Positions 53,502-62,952 of a stretch of 64,000 nt of DNA are shown one piece after another. Position 1 is the stretch's first letter. The number at the start of each line of letters is the position of its first letter. Position numbers and translations under genes: made by a program. Origin of the DNA: DATAOG01 sp963782885 (GTDB lineage Bacteria > Pseudomonadota > Alphaproteobacteria > Geminicoccales > Geminicoccaceae); contig CAWALL010000009.1 in the NCBI GenBank assembly GCA_963782885.1, positions 105,698 through 169,697 on the forward strand. Direction: 5' to 3'. The notes beneath the pieces were generated by a model. It was not told the DNA's origin. It did not search any database and saw only the letters and a program-made list of their open reading frames with translations.

Positions 53502-54220
53502 TGCTCGCCGCCGAGATAGACCTCGCGCACCTGGGCATCGCGCGCGATCTCGTCGAACGAGCCTTCGACCAGGACACGGCCGAGGTGCAAAACCGTGATC
53601 GGCGCCTGCAGGGCGCGGATGAAATTGATGTCGTGCTCGATGATGATCGCGGCGACATCGAGCTCCCTGATCAGCCTGCGCACGAGCTCGCCGGTCGCGC
53701 CCGTCTCCTCGGCGGTCATGCCGGCGGTCGGCTCGTCCAGCAGCAGGAGCTTGGCATCGTTGGCGAGCAGCAGCCCGATCTCGAGCCACTGGCGCTGACC
53801 GTGGGAGAGATTGCGCGCGCGCAGATGCGCCTGATCCTCGAGCCGGACCAGCTCGAGCACCTGGGCGATCCGCGCCCCGCGGTTGCCGGGACGCCTGGCG
53901 GCCGCGAGCACGGCGAGCTCGGCGTTCTCGTAGACGCTCTGATCGTCGAACACGCTCGGCGTCTGAAACTTGCGCGCGATGCCGCGCCGCGCGCGCGCCG
54001 GCACCGGCAAATGCGTGATCTTTTCGCCCCGATACCAGATCGTGCCGGCGGTCGGCCGGAGGTGGCCGGAGATCATGCTGATGAAGGTGGTCTTGCCGGC
54101 GCCGTTCGGCCCGATCACGCAGCGCAGTTCGCCGCTCGAGAGCTGGAAATCGATCGACTCGTTGGCGAGCAGGCCCTGGAAGCGCTTGGTCAGGCCCTCG
54201 GTGCGCAGGAGCTCCGCCAT
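53498..54220 (-). CDS. HAAT-family ABC ATPase, LivG/UrtD type
   Basis: This 240-aa ATPase has GPNGAGKTTFISMISG, FQTPSVFDDQSV, LSHGQRQWLEIGLLL and LLLLDEPTAGMTAEE. The last two are the UrtD-type forms of the signature and Walker B regions. ATG 54220 is used; the frame is open to 54274. It lies 4 bp after the permease gene. Confidence 0.88.
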   Translation of the reverse strand: MAELLRTEGLTKRFQGLLANESIDFQLSSGELRCVIGPNGAGKTTFISMISGHLRPTAGTIWYRGEKITHLPVPARARRGIARKFQTPSVFDDQSVYENAELAVLAAARRPGNRGARIAQVLELVRLEDQAHLRARNLSHGQRQWLEIGLLLANDAKLLLLDEPTAGMTAEETGATGELVRRLIRELDVAAIIIEHDINFIRALQAPITVLHLGRVLVEGSFDEIARDAQVREVYLGGEQ

Positions 54221-54224
54221 CGCC

Positions 54225-55262
54225 TCAGCTCCGCCGCCTGACGGCCAGCAGGCGCGTGATCGCGCCGGCGACACCGCCCTTCAGGAACAGGATCACCAGC
54301 ACGAACAGGATGCCGAGCGCCAGCTGCCAGTAGTCGGGCATGATCGCGCTCAGATAGTTCGAGAGCGAGGACACCAGGATGCCACCGAGCAGCGCCCCGA
54401 GCAGCGAGTTCCGGCCGCCGATCGCAACCCAGACCACGACCTCGGTCGAGAACTGCACGCCGGCGAGCGAGGGCGCGACGAACGCCGCGTGCGTGCCGTA
54501 AAAGGCGCCCGCGAGGCAGGCGATCGCACCGGAGAGCGCGAACGCACCGGTCTTGTAGAGGGCCGTGCGCACGCCCAGGGCCAGCAGCCGGTCCTCGTTC
54601 TCGCGGACGCCGACCAGGAGCTTGCCGAACGGCGCCCGGGTCAAGCCCTTGAGCAGCGCGAACGCCGCGGCGGCCACGACCAGCACGAGGTAGTAGATCG
54701 GCGCGTCCTCGAACAGCGAGACCTCGCCCAGCGGCCCGAAGGTCAGCGTCATGCGATCGATGAACATGCCGTTCCAGCCGCCGGTGATCTGCGACTGGCT
54801 GACCGCGAGCTGCTCGACGATGATCGAGAGCGCGAGCGTGACGATCACGAAGTAGGCGCCGCGCACGCCGGCGCTGAACAGGAAGTAGCCGATGATGCCG
54901 GCGAGCGCGCCGCCCAGCAGGATGCTGCCGAGGAGCCCCAGATAGGCGCCGTTGACCGGCAGCGCCGTCTGGTGCATCGCGAGGCCCATCGTGTAGGCGC
55001 CGAGCGCGAAGAACGCGGCCTGGCCGAAGCTGACGATGCCGACCTGACCCCAGAGCAAGGCGAGCGACAGGGCCAGCATGCCGAACAGCATGTATTGCGG
55101 CAGGATGTAGATCGGGTAGCCGGAGATCACGACCGGCAGCGCCGCGAGCGCGAGGAAGACCACGATCGCGGCCAGGCTCTCGCCGTCCAGGAGCCTGCGG
55201 CCGCCAGCCTGGCGCCCGGGTTGGCCGATGTCGCCGGCCGCAATCCCGCGCGCGAGCTTCAT
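54225..55262 (-). CDS. HAAT-family ABC permease, LivM/UrtC type
   Basis: This 345-aa membrane protein has about ten helices, with MLALSLALLWGQVGIVSFGQAAFFALGAYTMGLAM and VVWVAIGGRNSLLGALLGG as UrtC/LivM signatures. Its start overlaps the stop of the upstream permease gene (ATGA). Confidence 0.88.
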   Translation of the reverse strand: MKLARGIAAGDIGQPGRQAGGRRLLDGESLAAIVVFLALAALPVVISGYPIYILPQYMLFGMLALSLALLWGQVGIVSFGQAAFFALGAYTMGLAMHQTALPVNGAYLGLLGSILLGGALAGIIGYFLFSAGVRGAYFVIVTLALSIIVEQLAVSQSQITGGWNGMFIDRMTLTFGPLGEVSLFEDAPIYYLVLVVAAAAFALLKGLTRAPFGKLLVGVRENEDRLLALGVRTALYKTGAFALSGAIACLAGAFYGTHAAFVAPSLAGVQFSTEVVVWVAIGGRNSLLGALLGGILVSSLSNYLSAIMPDYWQLALGILFVLVILFLKGGVAGAITRLLAVRRRS

Positions 55263-56113
55263 CGCTCGCCCAAAAAGCCCTGCGGCCGGAACCGGAGCAC
55301 CACGATCGCGAGCGCGAACACCACGGTCTGCGCGAACGCCTGGCTCGAGGCGAGCGCGATGATCGTCTCCGAGCCGCCGATGAAGAAGCTGCCGACCAGC
55401 GTGCCGCCGAGCAGCGCGCCGAGGCCGCCGACCGTGACCACGAAGAACGAGCGCACCAGGTAGACGTTGCCGATGTAGGGATCGACGCTCAGGAGCGGGC
55501 TGATCAGCGCGCCGGCGAGCCCGGCGATCAGCGCGCCGCTCGCGAACACGAGCTTGTAGGTGCGGCCGATGTCGAGGCCGAGCAGGCTCGCCATCTCGCG
55601 GTTCTGGATCAGAGCCCGGATCCGGATGCCGAGCGAGGTCCGGAACAGCACGAACGCGGTCGCCCCCAGCAGCACCAGCGAGAAGCCCGCGACCGCGGTG
55701 CGGTAGGCCGGCACCGCGACTGGTCCGATGTTGAAGGCGAGCGGCAAGGGGTTGGTGACGTTCCGGAAGTCGGTGCCGAACACGATCTTGATCAGCTCGG
55801 TCGCGATCAGGAAGAAGCCCCAGGTCAGGAGCAGGGTCTCGAACGGGCGGTCGTAGAAATGCCGGATCACGAAATGCTCGAGCAGCAGCCCGATCAGGCC
55901 GACGCCGAGCGCCGCGATGACCGCCGCGATCAGGAACGGCACGCCCGCCGACGTGCAGTACCAGGTGAAGTAGGCGCCGAGCGTCAGCATGGCGCCGTGG
56001 CCGAGATTGATCACCCCGATCAGACCGAAGATGATCGCAAGACCGAACGCGGCGAGCGCCAGCACGAGCGTGATCGAGACCGCATCGATCAGAACGTCGA
56101 GCCCCAGGATCAC
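55259..56113 (-). CDS. HAAT-family ABC permease, LivH/UrtB type
   Basis: This 284-aa membrane protein has about eight helices. Blocks FGLIGVINLGHGAMLTLGAYFTWYC and GGLGALLGGTLVGSFFIGGSETI match UrtB/LivH permeases. It follows the binding protein after a 66-bp spacer containing a perfect hairpin. Confidence 0.88.
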   Translation of the reverse strand: MILGLDVLIDAVSITLVLALAAFGLAIIFGLIGVINLGHGAMLTLGAYFTWYCTSAGVPFLIAAVIAALGVGLIGLLLEHFVIRHFYDRPFETLLLTWGFFLIATELIKIVFGTDFRNVTNPLPLAFNIGPVAVPAYRTAVAGFSLVLLGATAFVLFRTSLGIRIRALIQNREMASLLGLDIGRTYKLVFASGALIAGLAGALISPLLSVDPYIGNVYLVRSFFVVTVGGLGALLGGTLVGSFFIGGSETIIALASSQAFAQTVVFALAIVVLRFRPQGFLGER

Positions 56114-56143
56114 GGCGCGCCCCCGGTCAGCCGGCAGGGCGCG

Positions 56144-56166
56144 GGGAGCCGCGCCGCGCGGCTCCC
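56144..56166 (-). terminator. Intercistronic stem-loop after the amide-binding protein gene
   Basis: A 10-bp perfect stem (GGGAGCCGCG/CGCGGCTCCC) with a 3-nt loop lies between the binding protein and permease genes. There is no U-tract. It mirrors the structures after the other two binding protein genes in this window. Confidence 0.6.
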
Positions 56167-56179
56167 TGGTCCGGCGCGA

Positions 56180-57436
56180 TCAGAGCGGCAGATCGCAACG
56201 GGCGTCCAGCGGCTCGACCGAGTCGAAGTGCTGGACCTCCTCGAACATGTCGTTGACCCCGGTCCAGCCTTTGCGCACCTGCATCAGGTAGGACGGCAGC
56301 ACCATCTGATTGTCGATCTCGCGCATGCGCACCGGCCCTTGCGGCGCCCCGTCGAAGGTCATGCCTTTGAGGCCCTCGCGCAGCGAATCGGTGCTGACCT
56401 GGCCGGTCTTCTCGATCGCCTTGGCCGCCATGTAGGCCGCGTTGTACATGGCGACCCCGACCGTGTTCATCAGCGCGTCCTGGCCGAACTTCTGCTTGAA
56501 GCGCTCGAGGAACGCCTTGTTGTTCGGCTGCGCGATGCTCATGAAGTAGTCGAAGCTGACGTAGTCGCCCTGGGACACGTCCGGCCCCAGGCCCGACGTC
56601 ACCACCTCCTCATCGTCCACCGTCCAGAACCCGAAATGGTCCTTCATGCCGGCGGCCGCGTACTGGCGCCGGAAGTTGACGGTGTCGCTGCCGGTCAGCG
56701 AGTGGAAGACGATGTTGGCGCCGGAGCCCTGGATCTCGCGCAGCACCAATTCGTATTGCGGCGTATTGAACGGGATGTAGACCTCGCCGACGACCTCGCC
56801 GCCCAGTTCCTTGAGCTTGCGCTTGGTGACCAGGTTGGTGACCCGCGGCCAGGCGTAGTCGGAGCCGATCATGAAGAACTTCTTGCCGAACTTGTCCATC
56901 ATGTACTGCATGTGTGGCCAGACCTGTTGGGTCGGCTCGGGCCCGAACATGAAGATGTTCTTGTTGCAAACGCCCGGATAGTAATCCTTCTCCTGGCCCT
57001 CGTAGAAGGTCGGGTAGAGCAGGATCTTGTTGGCCGCGGTGACGACCGGGCCGGCGGCGTTGCGCTCGGCGCTCGAGAAGGTGCCGGCGAGGAAATCGAC
57101 GCGCTCCTGGCGGATCAGCCGGTTGGCCTGCTCGACCACGATCCGCGGCTCGGTCTTGGAATCGCCGATCACCACCTCGAGCGGCCGGCCGAGCACGCCG
57201 CCCTTCTGGTTGATCTCGTCGACCGCCATCTGGAAGCCGGCGCTGTGCGCCTTGCCGTAGACGGTCCAGGCGCCGGTCAAGGGCGAGATCACCCCGACCC
57301 GGATCGGATCGGCGGCCGCGGCGCTGCGGATGATCGCCGGCGCCGCGAGGCTGCCGGCCGCGAGCGCCGTCGATGCGCCCAGCGCCTTCAGCGCGCTGCG
57401 GCGGGTGAGCTCTCCAGCCTTCGCCATGCGAGCCAT
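56180..57436 (-). CDS. Short-chain amide/urea ABC substrate-binding protein (AmiC/UrtA-like)
   Basis: This 418-aa periplasmic protein has a Tat-like signal (ELTRRSALKALGASTALAAG, cleaved after SAAA). The mature part has VGVISPLTGAWTVYGKA, YPTFYEGQEKDYYPG, GSDYAWPRVTN and YIPFNTPQYE, the AmiC/FmdD/UrtA family blocks. ATG 57436 follows GGGAGAG. It sits 51 bp downstream of a nitrilase-type amidase gene, so its ligand is probably an amide, nitrile-derived compound or urea. Confidence 0.9.
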   Translation of the reverse strand: MARMAKAGELTRRSALKALGASTALAAGSLAAPAIIRSAAAADPIRVGVISPLTGAWTVYGKAHSAGFQMAVDEINQKGGVLGRPLEVVIGDSKTEPRIVVEQANRLIRQERVDFLAGTFSSAERNAAGPVVTAANKILLYPTFYEGQEKDYYPGVCNKNIFMFGPEPTQQVWPHMQYMMDKFGKKFFMIGSDYAWPRVTNLVTKRKLKELGGEVVGEVYIPFNTPQYELVLREIQGSGANIVFHSLTGSDTVNFRRQYAAAGMKDHFGFWTVDDEEVVTSGLGPDVSQGDYVSFDYFMSIAQPNNKAFLERFKQKFGQDALMNTVGVAMYNAAYMAAKAIEKTGQVSTDSLREGLKGMTFDGAPQGPVRMREIDNQMVLPSYLMQVRKGWTGVNDMFEEVQHFDSVEPLDARCDLPL

Positions 57437-57487
57437 CCGTGTCTCTCCCTCGTTGGTTGTTGTGGTGTGCCGGCGTCCGGCCCCGCC

Positions 57488-58363
57488 TCAGTACCAGCCC
57501 GGCCTGAGGTCGGCGCCCAGCATCTCATCGTAGACGTCGCCGCGCCGGTCGCGCAGCACCTGATTGTACTCGTTCCAGTTCCGCTTGCGCCGGGCGTCGG
57601 CGAGGTTGGCCTGGGCGTAGACGATCTCCTCGCGATCGTAGCTCGCGGGTCCGCCGATCGGCCAGCCGGTGTAGCTCACGATCAGGCTCTGACCGATGAA
57701 CGGCTGACCGCGCTCGCTGCCGACCCGGTCGGCGGCGGCGACGAACACCGAGTTGCTGTGCGCGGCCGCCATGCACAGGATGTTGGCCATCGCCTCCCGG
57801 TTCGGATCCTGGCCCGGGATCGGCACCCAGTTGGTCGGCACGCAGACGATGTCGGCGCCCTGCAGCGCGCACAGCCGGAAGCTCTCCGGGAACCAGCAGT
57901 CGTAGCAGATGAAGGTGCCGATCCGGCCGAGCGGCGTCTTGAACACCGGATAGCCGACGTCGCCGGGCTCGAAGTAAAGGTTCTCCTCGTTCCACAGGTG
58001 GACCTTGCGGAAGCTGCCGACGTGGCCGTCGGGGCCGATCACGACCGAGCTGTTGTAGAGCGCATCGCCGGCGCGCTCGCTGATGCCGGCGACGATGTGC
58101 AGGTCGTGGCGCCGGGCGATCTCGATCCAGGCCCGGGCGGTCGGGCCGTCCGGCACCGGCTCGGCAAGCGCGAACGCCTCCTCGCGGCTCTCGAAGACGT
58201 AGCCCGAGTTGCAGAGCTCCGGCAGCACGATCAGGCGCGCGCCATGCCCGGCCGCCTCCTCGATCATGTCGAGCGACTTGCGAAGGTTCGCCTCCTTCGC
58301 GCCGACCACGGGCTCCATCTGCATGCAGGCGATCTCGATGACCGCCTCCTGTCCTTTGCCCAT
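57488..58363 (-). CDS. Nitrilase-superfamily amidohydrolase
   Basis: This 291-aa enzyme has the Glu-Lys-Cys triad: Glu in VLPELCNSGY, Lys in FRKVHLWNEE and Cys in TFICYDCWFPESFRL. It hydrolyses a C-N bond in a non-peptide amide or N-carbamoyl compound. ATG 58363 is preferred; the frame is open to 58408. It heads the amide/urea-type transporter operon, suggesting uptake followed by cytosolic hydrolysis for nitrogen. Whether the substrate is an amide, carbamoyl compound or nitrile is open. Confidence 0.88.
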   Translation of the reverse strand: MGKGQEAVIEIACMQMEPVVGAKEANLRKSLDMIEEAAGHGARLIVLPELCNSGYVFESREEAFALAEPVPDGPTARAWIEIARRHDLHIVAGISERAGDALYNSSVVIGPDGHVGSFRKVHLWNEENLYFEPGDVGYPVFKTPLGRIGTFICYDCWFPESFRLCALQGADIVCVPTNWVPIPGQDPNREAMANILCMAAAHSNSVFVAAADRVGSERGQPFIGQSLIVSYTGWPIGGPASYDREEIVYAQANLADARRKRNWNEYNQVLRDRRGDVYDEMLGADLRPGWY

Positions 58364-58660
58364 ACCCTCGGCTCTCCCCCTGGCTCTGGCTCGACAGGAT
58401 CGTGGCATTCCCCGTCAACCGAACGATATCCTTCCCGACGGGGCGGTCGCAAGTGACCAACATTCCGCGTGCGCCGCATGCCGGGAGGTTCGCCCCTGCC
58501 CTCTGATTGGACGGCGGCAGGGCTGAAAACCCGATCATCGGGCTGGGACGATCAAACCCAATGACCTCGCTAAAACCGGAGTATGCCGCCAGCACCTACG
58601 CAGCAGCGCCGCGAAGTCGGGCGCACGCAAGGACCCGCTCGCGGCGCGGGCGCGCCAGGA

Positions 58661-58834
58661 TCAAAACCTGAAGCGACCGAGCCCCATGTCACGCCGCCCG
58701 CCGATCGGGTAACCCAGCACCCAGCTGCGCGTGCCACCGTCGCGCACGACCAGCATGAGCCGCTTGACCGTGCCGCTGCCGCGCCGGGAGGCCGGTGCCG
58801 GCGGTCCGCGCGGGTCTGTCGGTGAGCTCTTCAT
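58661..58834 (-). pseudogene. Fragment of P4-type tyrosine integrase (DUF4102 N-terminal domain)
   Basis: The 57-aa frame from ATG 58834 ends VKRLMLVVRDGGTRSWVLGYPIGGRRDMGLGRF before a stop. This matches the arm-binding N-terminal domain of integrases that use tRNA-type attachment sites. The catalytic domain is absent, so it is a remnant of an island. It lies immediately upstream of the group II intron, whose 5' end is at 58907. Confidence 0.7.
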
Positions 58835-59513
58835 GGCACCCGCCCCCCATCTGCTACCACGCCAGGGGGCGGATGATCTCGGACGTGATTGGCGGAGGGA
58901 GAGGAGTGCGACCAGAAACATTCTCTACTTTCGAGCACACCCGAGGGGAGGATGTTGCAAGGGTCGAGATTTGAGTGCCGGTCGGGGCAGCCCGGCCGGA
59001 CCCTATGGTGCTTAGGTGCCCCTACCCGGACATGCTGCGGGGTGACCCAAGGTGTGAAGCTCCGGGGACAACGTCGGCAGCTCTGCCAGCCTCGAGGCGG
59101 AGCGCGGCCAGGGGAGACGTGGAAGGCTGAAGTACGTGAAGGCTCGCAGGGCTCGTCACTCCGAAGCGGCCAAAGAGGCTGACAGGCCGCAGCCAAAAGG
59201 CGACGTGGGACGGACCGTCGGACCTGCCTTTGCCGACGGCAGCACCCGGATGTCCCACCGGGCTATAGAGCCCAGCCTCCCCACGACGCATCTCGATCTC
59301 GATCAACTGGGTAAGCCCCACGGCCCCCGCCCCGCAAGGGCGGTATCCCGACCGCGAGGAAGGGGGACGGGCCAGGGGGTAGAGGATGCCGGAGAAAGCG
59401 AACGCCGGCCGGTAATCGGCCGGATAGGGCAATACCCGTCCCGAAAGGGAGCTGACTTCCGGCGGGTGTCAAGCGGTGCCCCTGCCCTGCCGCACCTGCC
59501 GGGACGTTAGACG

Positions 59514-61193
59514 GTGATCAGCACCGAACCGACGGCAGGGCGTGGCGCTCTTCAGAGCTGGTCCAGCATCGACTGGCCGGCGGTCGAGCGCAACGTATGC
59601 AGGCTGCAGGAGCGGATCTTTCGGGCCAGCCAGAACGGCGAGCCGGCGAAGGTCAAGAACCTGCAGAAGCTCCTCGTTCGGTCGAGTTCCGCGAAGCTGC
59701 TGGCGATCCGCAAGGCGACCCAGATCAATCGCGGCAAGAGGACACCGGGGATCGACGGCGTGGTGTGCCACGTGCCGCCGAGACGTCTCGCGATGTTCCG
59801 GAAAGGCCTGAGCCTCAGGGGGCTACCGCCCCAAGCCGGTCCGCCGGGTCGACATCCCGAAGGCGGATGGCAGGGAGAGGCCCCTGGGCATACCGACCAT
59901 GCTGGATCGGGTGATGCAGGCGCTCGTCAAGCCGGCGCTGGAGCCGGAATGGGAGCCTCGCTTCGAGGCGAACAGCTACGGCTTCCGGCCAGGACGATGC
60001 ACCATGGACGCGATCGAGGCGCTCCACCGGACGCTGTCCAAGCCGGGCAGCAGCCGGTGGATCCTCGACGCCGACATCGCCAAGTGCTTCGATCGGATTG
60101 ACCACGCGGCGCTGCTCGCGCGTCTGCCTGTGTTCACCACCACGATCCGGCGCTGGCTCAAAGCCGGCGTGGTCGAGCTCGGCGCGCTGGATCCGACGAC
60201 GATGGGCACGCCGCAAGGCGGCATCATCTCGCCCCTGCTCGCCAACATCGCGCTCGACGGCATGGAGCGTCTGTTCGGCGCCGAGCGTCCGGATGGCCGC
60301 CACATCACCCCCTGCCTCCGGCGGGGAAGCAATCGAGGCATCAACCTCATCCGGTATGCCGACGACTTCGTGGTCACCGCCCCTTCGCGGGAGGTCCTCG
60401 AAGCTTACGTCCTCCCGCGGCTGACCGAGTTCCTCGCCGGCCGCTGGCTGGAGCTGAGCGAGGCCAAGACCCGCACCGTCCACATCGACGACGGGTTCGA
60501 CTTCCTCGGCTTCAACCTCAGGCACTTTCCCAATGGCAAGCTGCTGGCCCGGCCCCAGAAGGAGAAGGTCGCCCTGCACCGCAGGCGGCTCTCCACCTTC
60601 TTCCGGGGCAACCGGCAGATGCCGACGGCCGAGGTGATCAAGCAACTGTCGCCGGTGATCCGGGGCTGGTACAACTACTACCGCTACGCGGTGGCCAAGC
60701 GCACGTTCGCTGTCTTGGACCATCACGTCTGGCGGGTCACCTACAAATGGGCCAAACGCCGCCATCCCAGGAAGAACCGGCGCTGGGTAGTCAACCACTA
60801 CTACGGCGTGGACCAGGGCCGCGGCTGGGACCTGTGGGACGGCCGCAACCGGCTGCCGCGCCACAATGAGACCCGGGTGTCGCGTTTCGTGAAGGTCAGG
60901 GGCAAAGTCAGCCCGTTCGACCCGAGCCGGCGCGGCTACTGGGAGGATCGCCGCACACGGCGGCTGGTGCGCGAAGCCAGTCACTTCCATCGCGTCTACC
61001 TGCTGCAACGGCAGGCGGGCCGGTGCGCGGCCTGCAAAGCGGCTTCGATCCGGACCTCGAGCAGGGCGGCAACATCAATGTCGTGGTGCGCCGCGACCCC
61101 GCCACCGGGGATACCACCCGTGCTCTCGTCCACCGCTGGTGCCGTCCCGGACGGTCCCCGCGGTCGATCTCGAATGGGCTGGCCGATGCTTGA
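59514..61193 (+). pseudogene. ltrA: Group II intron-encoded reverse transcriptase/maturase, two frameshifts
   Basis: The N-terminal part (from GTG 59514: WSSIDWPAVERNVCRLQERIF, GKRTPGIDGV) is in one frame. After a run of five G at 59818-59822, the frame changes to YRPKPVRRVDIPKADG and continues through LGIPTMLDRVMQALVKPALEPEW, the RT catalytic IRYADDFVV and the maturase X domain. A second shift near 61036 breaks the C-terminal zinc-finger/HNH part, whose true frame (FDPDLEQGGNINVVVRRDP) ends at 61193 just inside domain V. As read, a functional protein is not made. Confidence 0.85.
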
Positions 61194-61225
61194 GCCGTAT
61201 GCGGGGAAACCTGCACGTACGGTTC
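61192..61225 (+). ncRNA. Group II intron domain V
   Basis: The 34-nt segment GAGCCGTATGCGGGGAAA followed by CCTGCACGTACGGTTC folds into the standard domain V hairpin with GAGCCGTA/TACGGTTC pairing and a GAAA-type tetraloop. It is the catalytic core of the ribozyme and supports the intron call independently of the protein. Confidence 0.88.
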
Positions 61226-61314
61226 TCAGGGGCCGGGCGGGCCGCAAGGCCTGCCCGGCTACCCGACACTGTGGTCGAACATTCTCTGCGTTATATTTCA
61301 ATGACTTAGAATAA

Positions 61315-61621
61315 CACGGCATCTGATGGATTAGTGGAGAATAGCTAAATCTCCAAGATACCCAGGGCGGGGCCGGTGCACGGCCTGCAGAGCGGTCTTC
61401 GATCCGGACCTCGAGCTAAGGGCGGCAACATTAGCCTCGCGATGCGCTGCGACCGCCGCCGACTATCGGCACCTCGTTCCGGTTGCCCGCTACCAGCGAG
61501 GCCGGTGAGCTGGTCATCTTCACTCGTCAGGCGAGTCTCATATCACATCCAATTTCAGGGTGGCCTTGGCACTGCTTGTTGGCGGCCGGAGCGGCGGTCC
61601 TCCGATCCGGCGAAGCTCGCC
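61315..61621. other. Intron flank with remnant of a second intron protein
   Basis: This 307-bp region begins AT-rich (61315-61365). At 61370-61435 it repeats the 3' part of the intron protein gene (61018-61083), with a different set of small indels. The rest has no recognised feature up to the truncated DUF2252 frame. It shows that another related intron or a duplication existed here. Confidence 0.65.
61370..61435 (+). repeat. Remnant copy of intron protein C-terminal region
   Basis: About 66 bp, aligning to 61018-61083. Here the frame reads GRCTACRAVFDPDLE, one base longer than in the main copy, which confirms that the main copy has lost a base. This copy then gains a base after DLEL and also goes out of frame. 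Confidence 0.75.
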
Positions 61622-62452
61622 ATGACCTCGGCGACGCTCAGCGACGACTACCTCGAGGCGGTGCCTCAGGCAATCCAGGCGTTCGTCCGCAAGCGGATCG
61701 ACAAGGCCACGAAGCGGGCCGGCTCGGAGATGGACTTTCCCAAGCTGGCCGGCATGGTGGGCGGCCGGGTTGGCATCCGCGACACCCTGCCATTGATCTC
61801 TCACCCGGAAGCGGCCCGAGCTCCGGAGTTCCAGGCCATTCTCGATCAGGTGTTCGCGGCCTATCGGGAGACGCTGACCGACGACCGGCGCGCCCTGCTC
61901 GGCCGCTATCGCGTCGTGGACGCGGCGATCAAGGTCGTGGGCATCGGCAGCGTCGGGCGGCGATGCTGGATCGCGCTCCTGATGTCGGAGGCCAACGATC
62001 CGCTCTTCGTGCAGTTCAAGGAAGCGGTCGAATCCGTCCTGGAGCCCCACGCCGGCAAGAGCGCCTACGTGCACCGCGGCCAGCGGGTGGTCATGGGCCA
62101 ACGCCTGATGCAACCGGCCTCGGATTTGTTCCTGGGATGGCTGACTGCGCCTACGGGCACGCAGTTCTACGTGCGCCAATTGCGCGACGCCAAGATCAAG
62201 CCGCCGGTCGAGACCTTCGACGCCGAGCTGCTCCAGATCTATGGCAAAGCCTGCGGTTGGGCACTGGCGCGCGCCCACGCGAAGGCAAGCGACGCCTCAG
62301 CGACGATCAGCGGCTATCTCGGCACGAGCGATCAGTTCGACGAGGCCATGGGCGACTTTGCGGTGGCTTACGCCAATCAGGCCGAGCGCGACCATGCGGC
62401 GCTGAAGGCCGCCGTGCGCAAGGGCAAGATCATCGCCTATCAGGAGCAATAG
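61622..62452 (+). pseudogene. DUF2252 family protein, 5'-truncated
   Basis: The 276-aa frame covers the C-terminal two thirds of DUF2252: VVDAAIKVVGIGSVGRRCWIALLM, HRGQRVVMGQRLMQPASDLFLGW, FYVRQLRDAKIKPP and CGWALARAHAKASDA. The N-terminal part with GDAHxxNFG and DLNDFDE-type motifs of this kinase-like family is missing, replaced by intron debris. It probably makes no active protein. A start at 61622 is only the first ATG at the edge of similarity. Confidence 0.72.
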
Positions 62453-62541
62453 GTTTCCGCTTCCGTTCATGCAGCCGCAGCGCGTGGAGCGCCGGGGCGG
62501 GTCTGCAGGTGTCGCCCGCTGGCCGCAGCGCCGCCACAGCT

Positions 62542-62848
62542 TCATTCGGTCAAGCTTGGCTCGAGGTCGGGGGTTTCGACCGCGTTCCACTCCCGGATCA
62601 GCTCGTAGCCAACCGCCAGCAGCGTCGGGCCGAGGAACAGACCGAGGCCGCCGAACGTGACGGCCCCGCCGATCACGCCGAACAGGATCAGGATCAGGGG
62701 CAGCTCGCTGCCGCGGCTGATCAGCCAGGGCTTGAGCACGTTGTCGGTGACGAGGCCGGCGGCGATGCTCCAGACGATGATGAAGACCGACCAGCCGACC
62801 TCGCCGCTGAAATAGAGCCAGACCGCCGCCGGGCCCACGACGAGCAGT
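62542..62848 (-). pseudogene. AI-2E family permease, C-terminal part
   Basis: The frame encodes LLVVGPAAVWLYFSGEVGWSVFIIVWSIAAG, VTDNVLKPWLISRGSELPLILILFGVIGG and GLFLGPTLLAVGYELIREW, the C-terminal third of AI-2E/PerM-type membrane proteins. No N-terminal part precedes it on this strand. The missing half is on the opposite strand at 62953-63720, broken at the matching residue. Confidence 0.83.
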
Positions 62849-62952
62849 CCGCACCTCTCCGCTGCTTTCCGCAGCGCAGTGCATCACATCGACGCCTCAT
62901 CTGCCAGGCTTTTCGAGGCGTCCATTCGCCTCGCTCACCGGGCTGAACCGGC

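Larger units (their letters stand above)
58907..61267 (+). mobile_element. Group II intron with degenerate reverse transcriptase
   Basis: The element begins GTGCGACCAGAAACATT, the usual 5' start of group II introns, and contains a structured 600-nt leader, a reverse-transcriptase gene, and a canonical 34-nt domain V at 61192-61225. A strong domain VI stem (GCCGGGCGGGCC...GGCCTGCCCGGC) follows. The 3' end is estimated near 61267 at CTACCCGAC, to within a few bases. The ribozyme looks complete, but the protein is disrupted by two frameshifts. Confidence 0.85.

Noticed and set aside
55859..58456. Long plus-strand open frame (865 codons) opposite the amide transporter operon
   Set aside because: It mirrors the minus-strand binding protein and amidase genes and has no recognisable motif.
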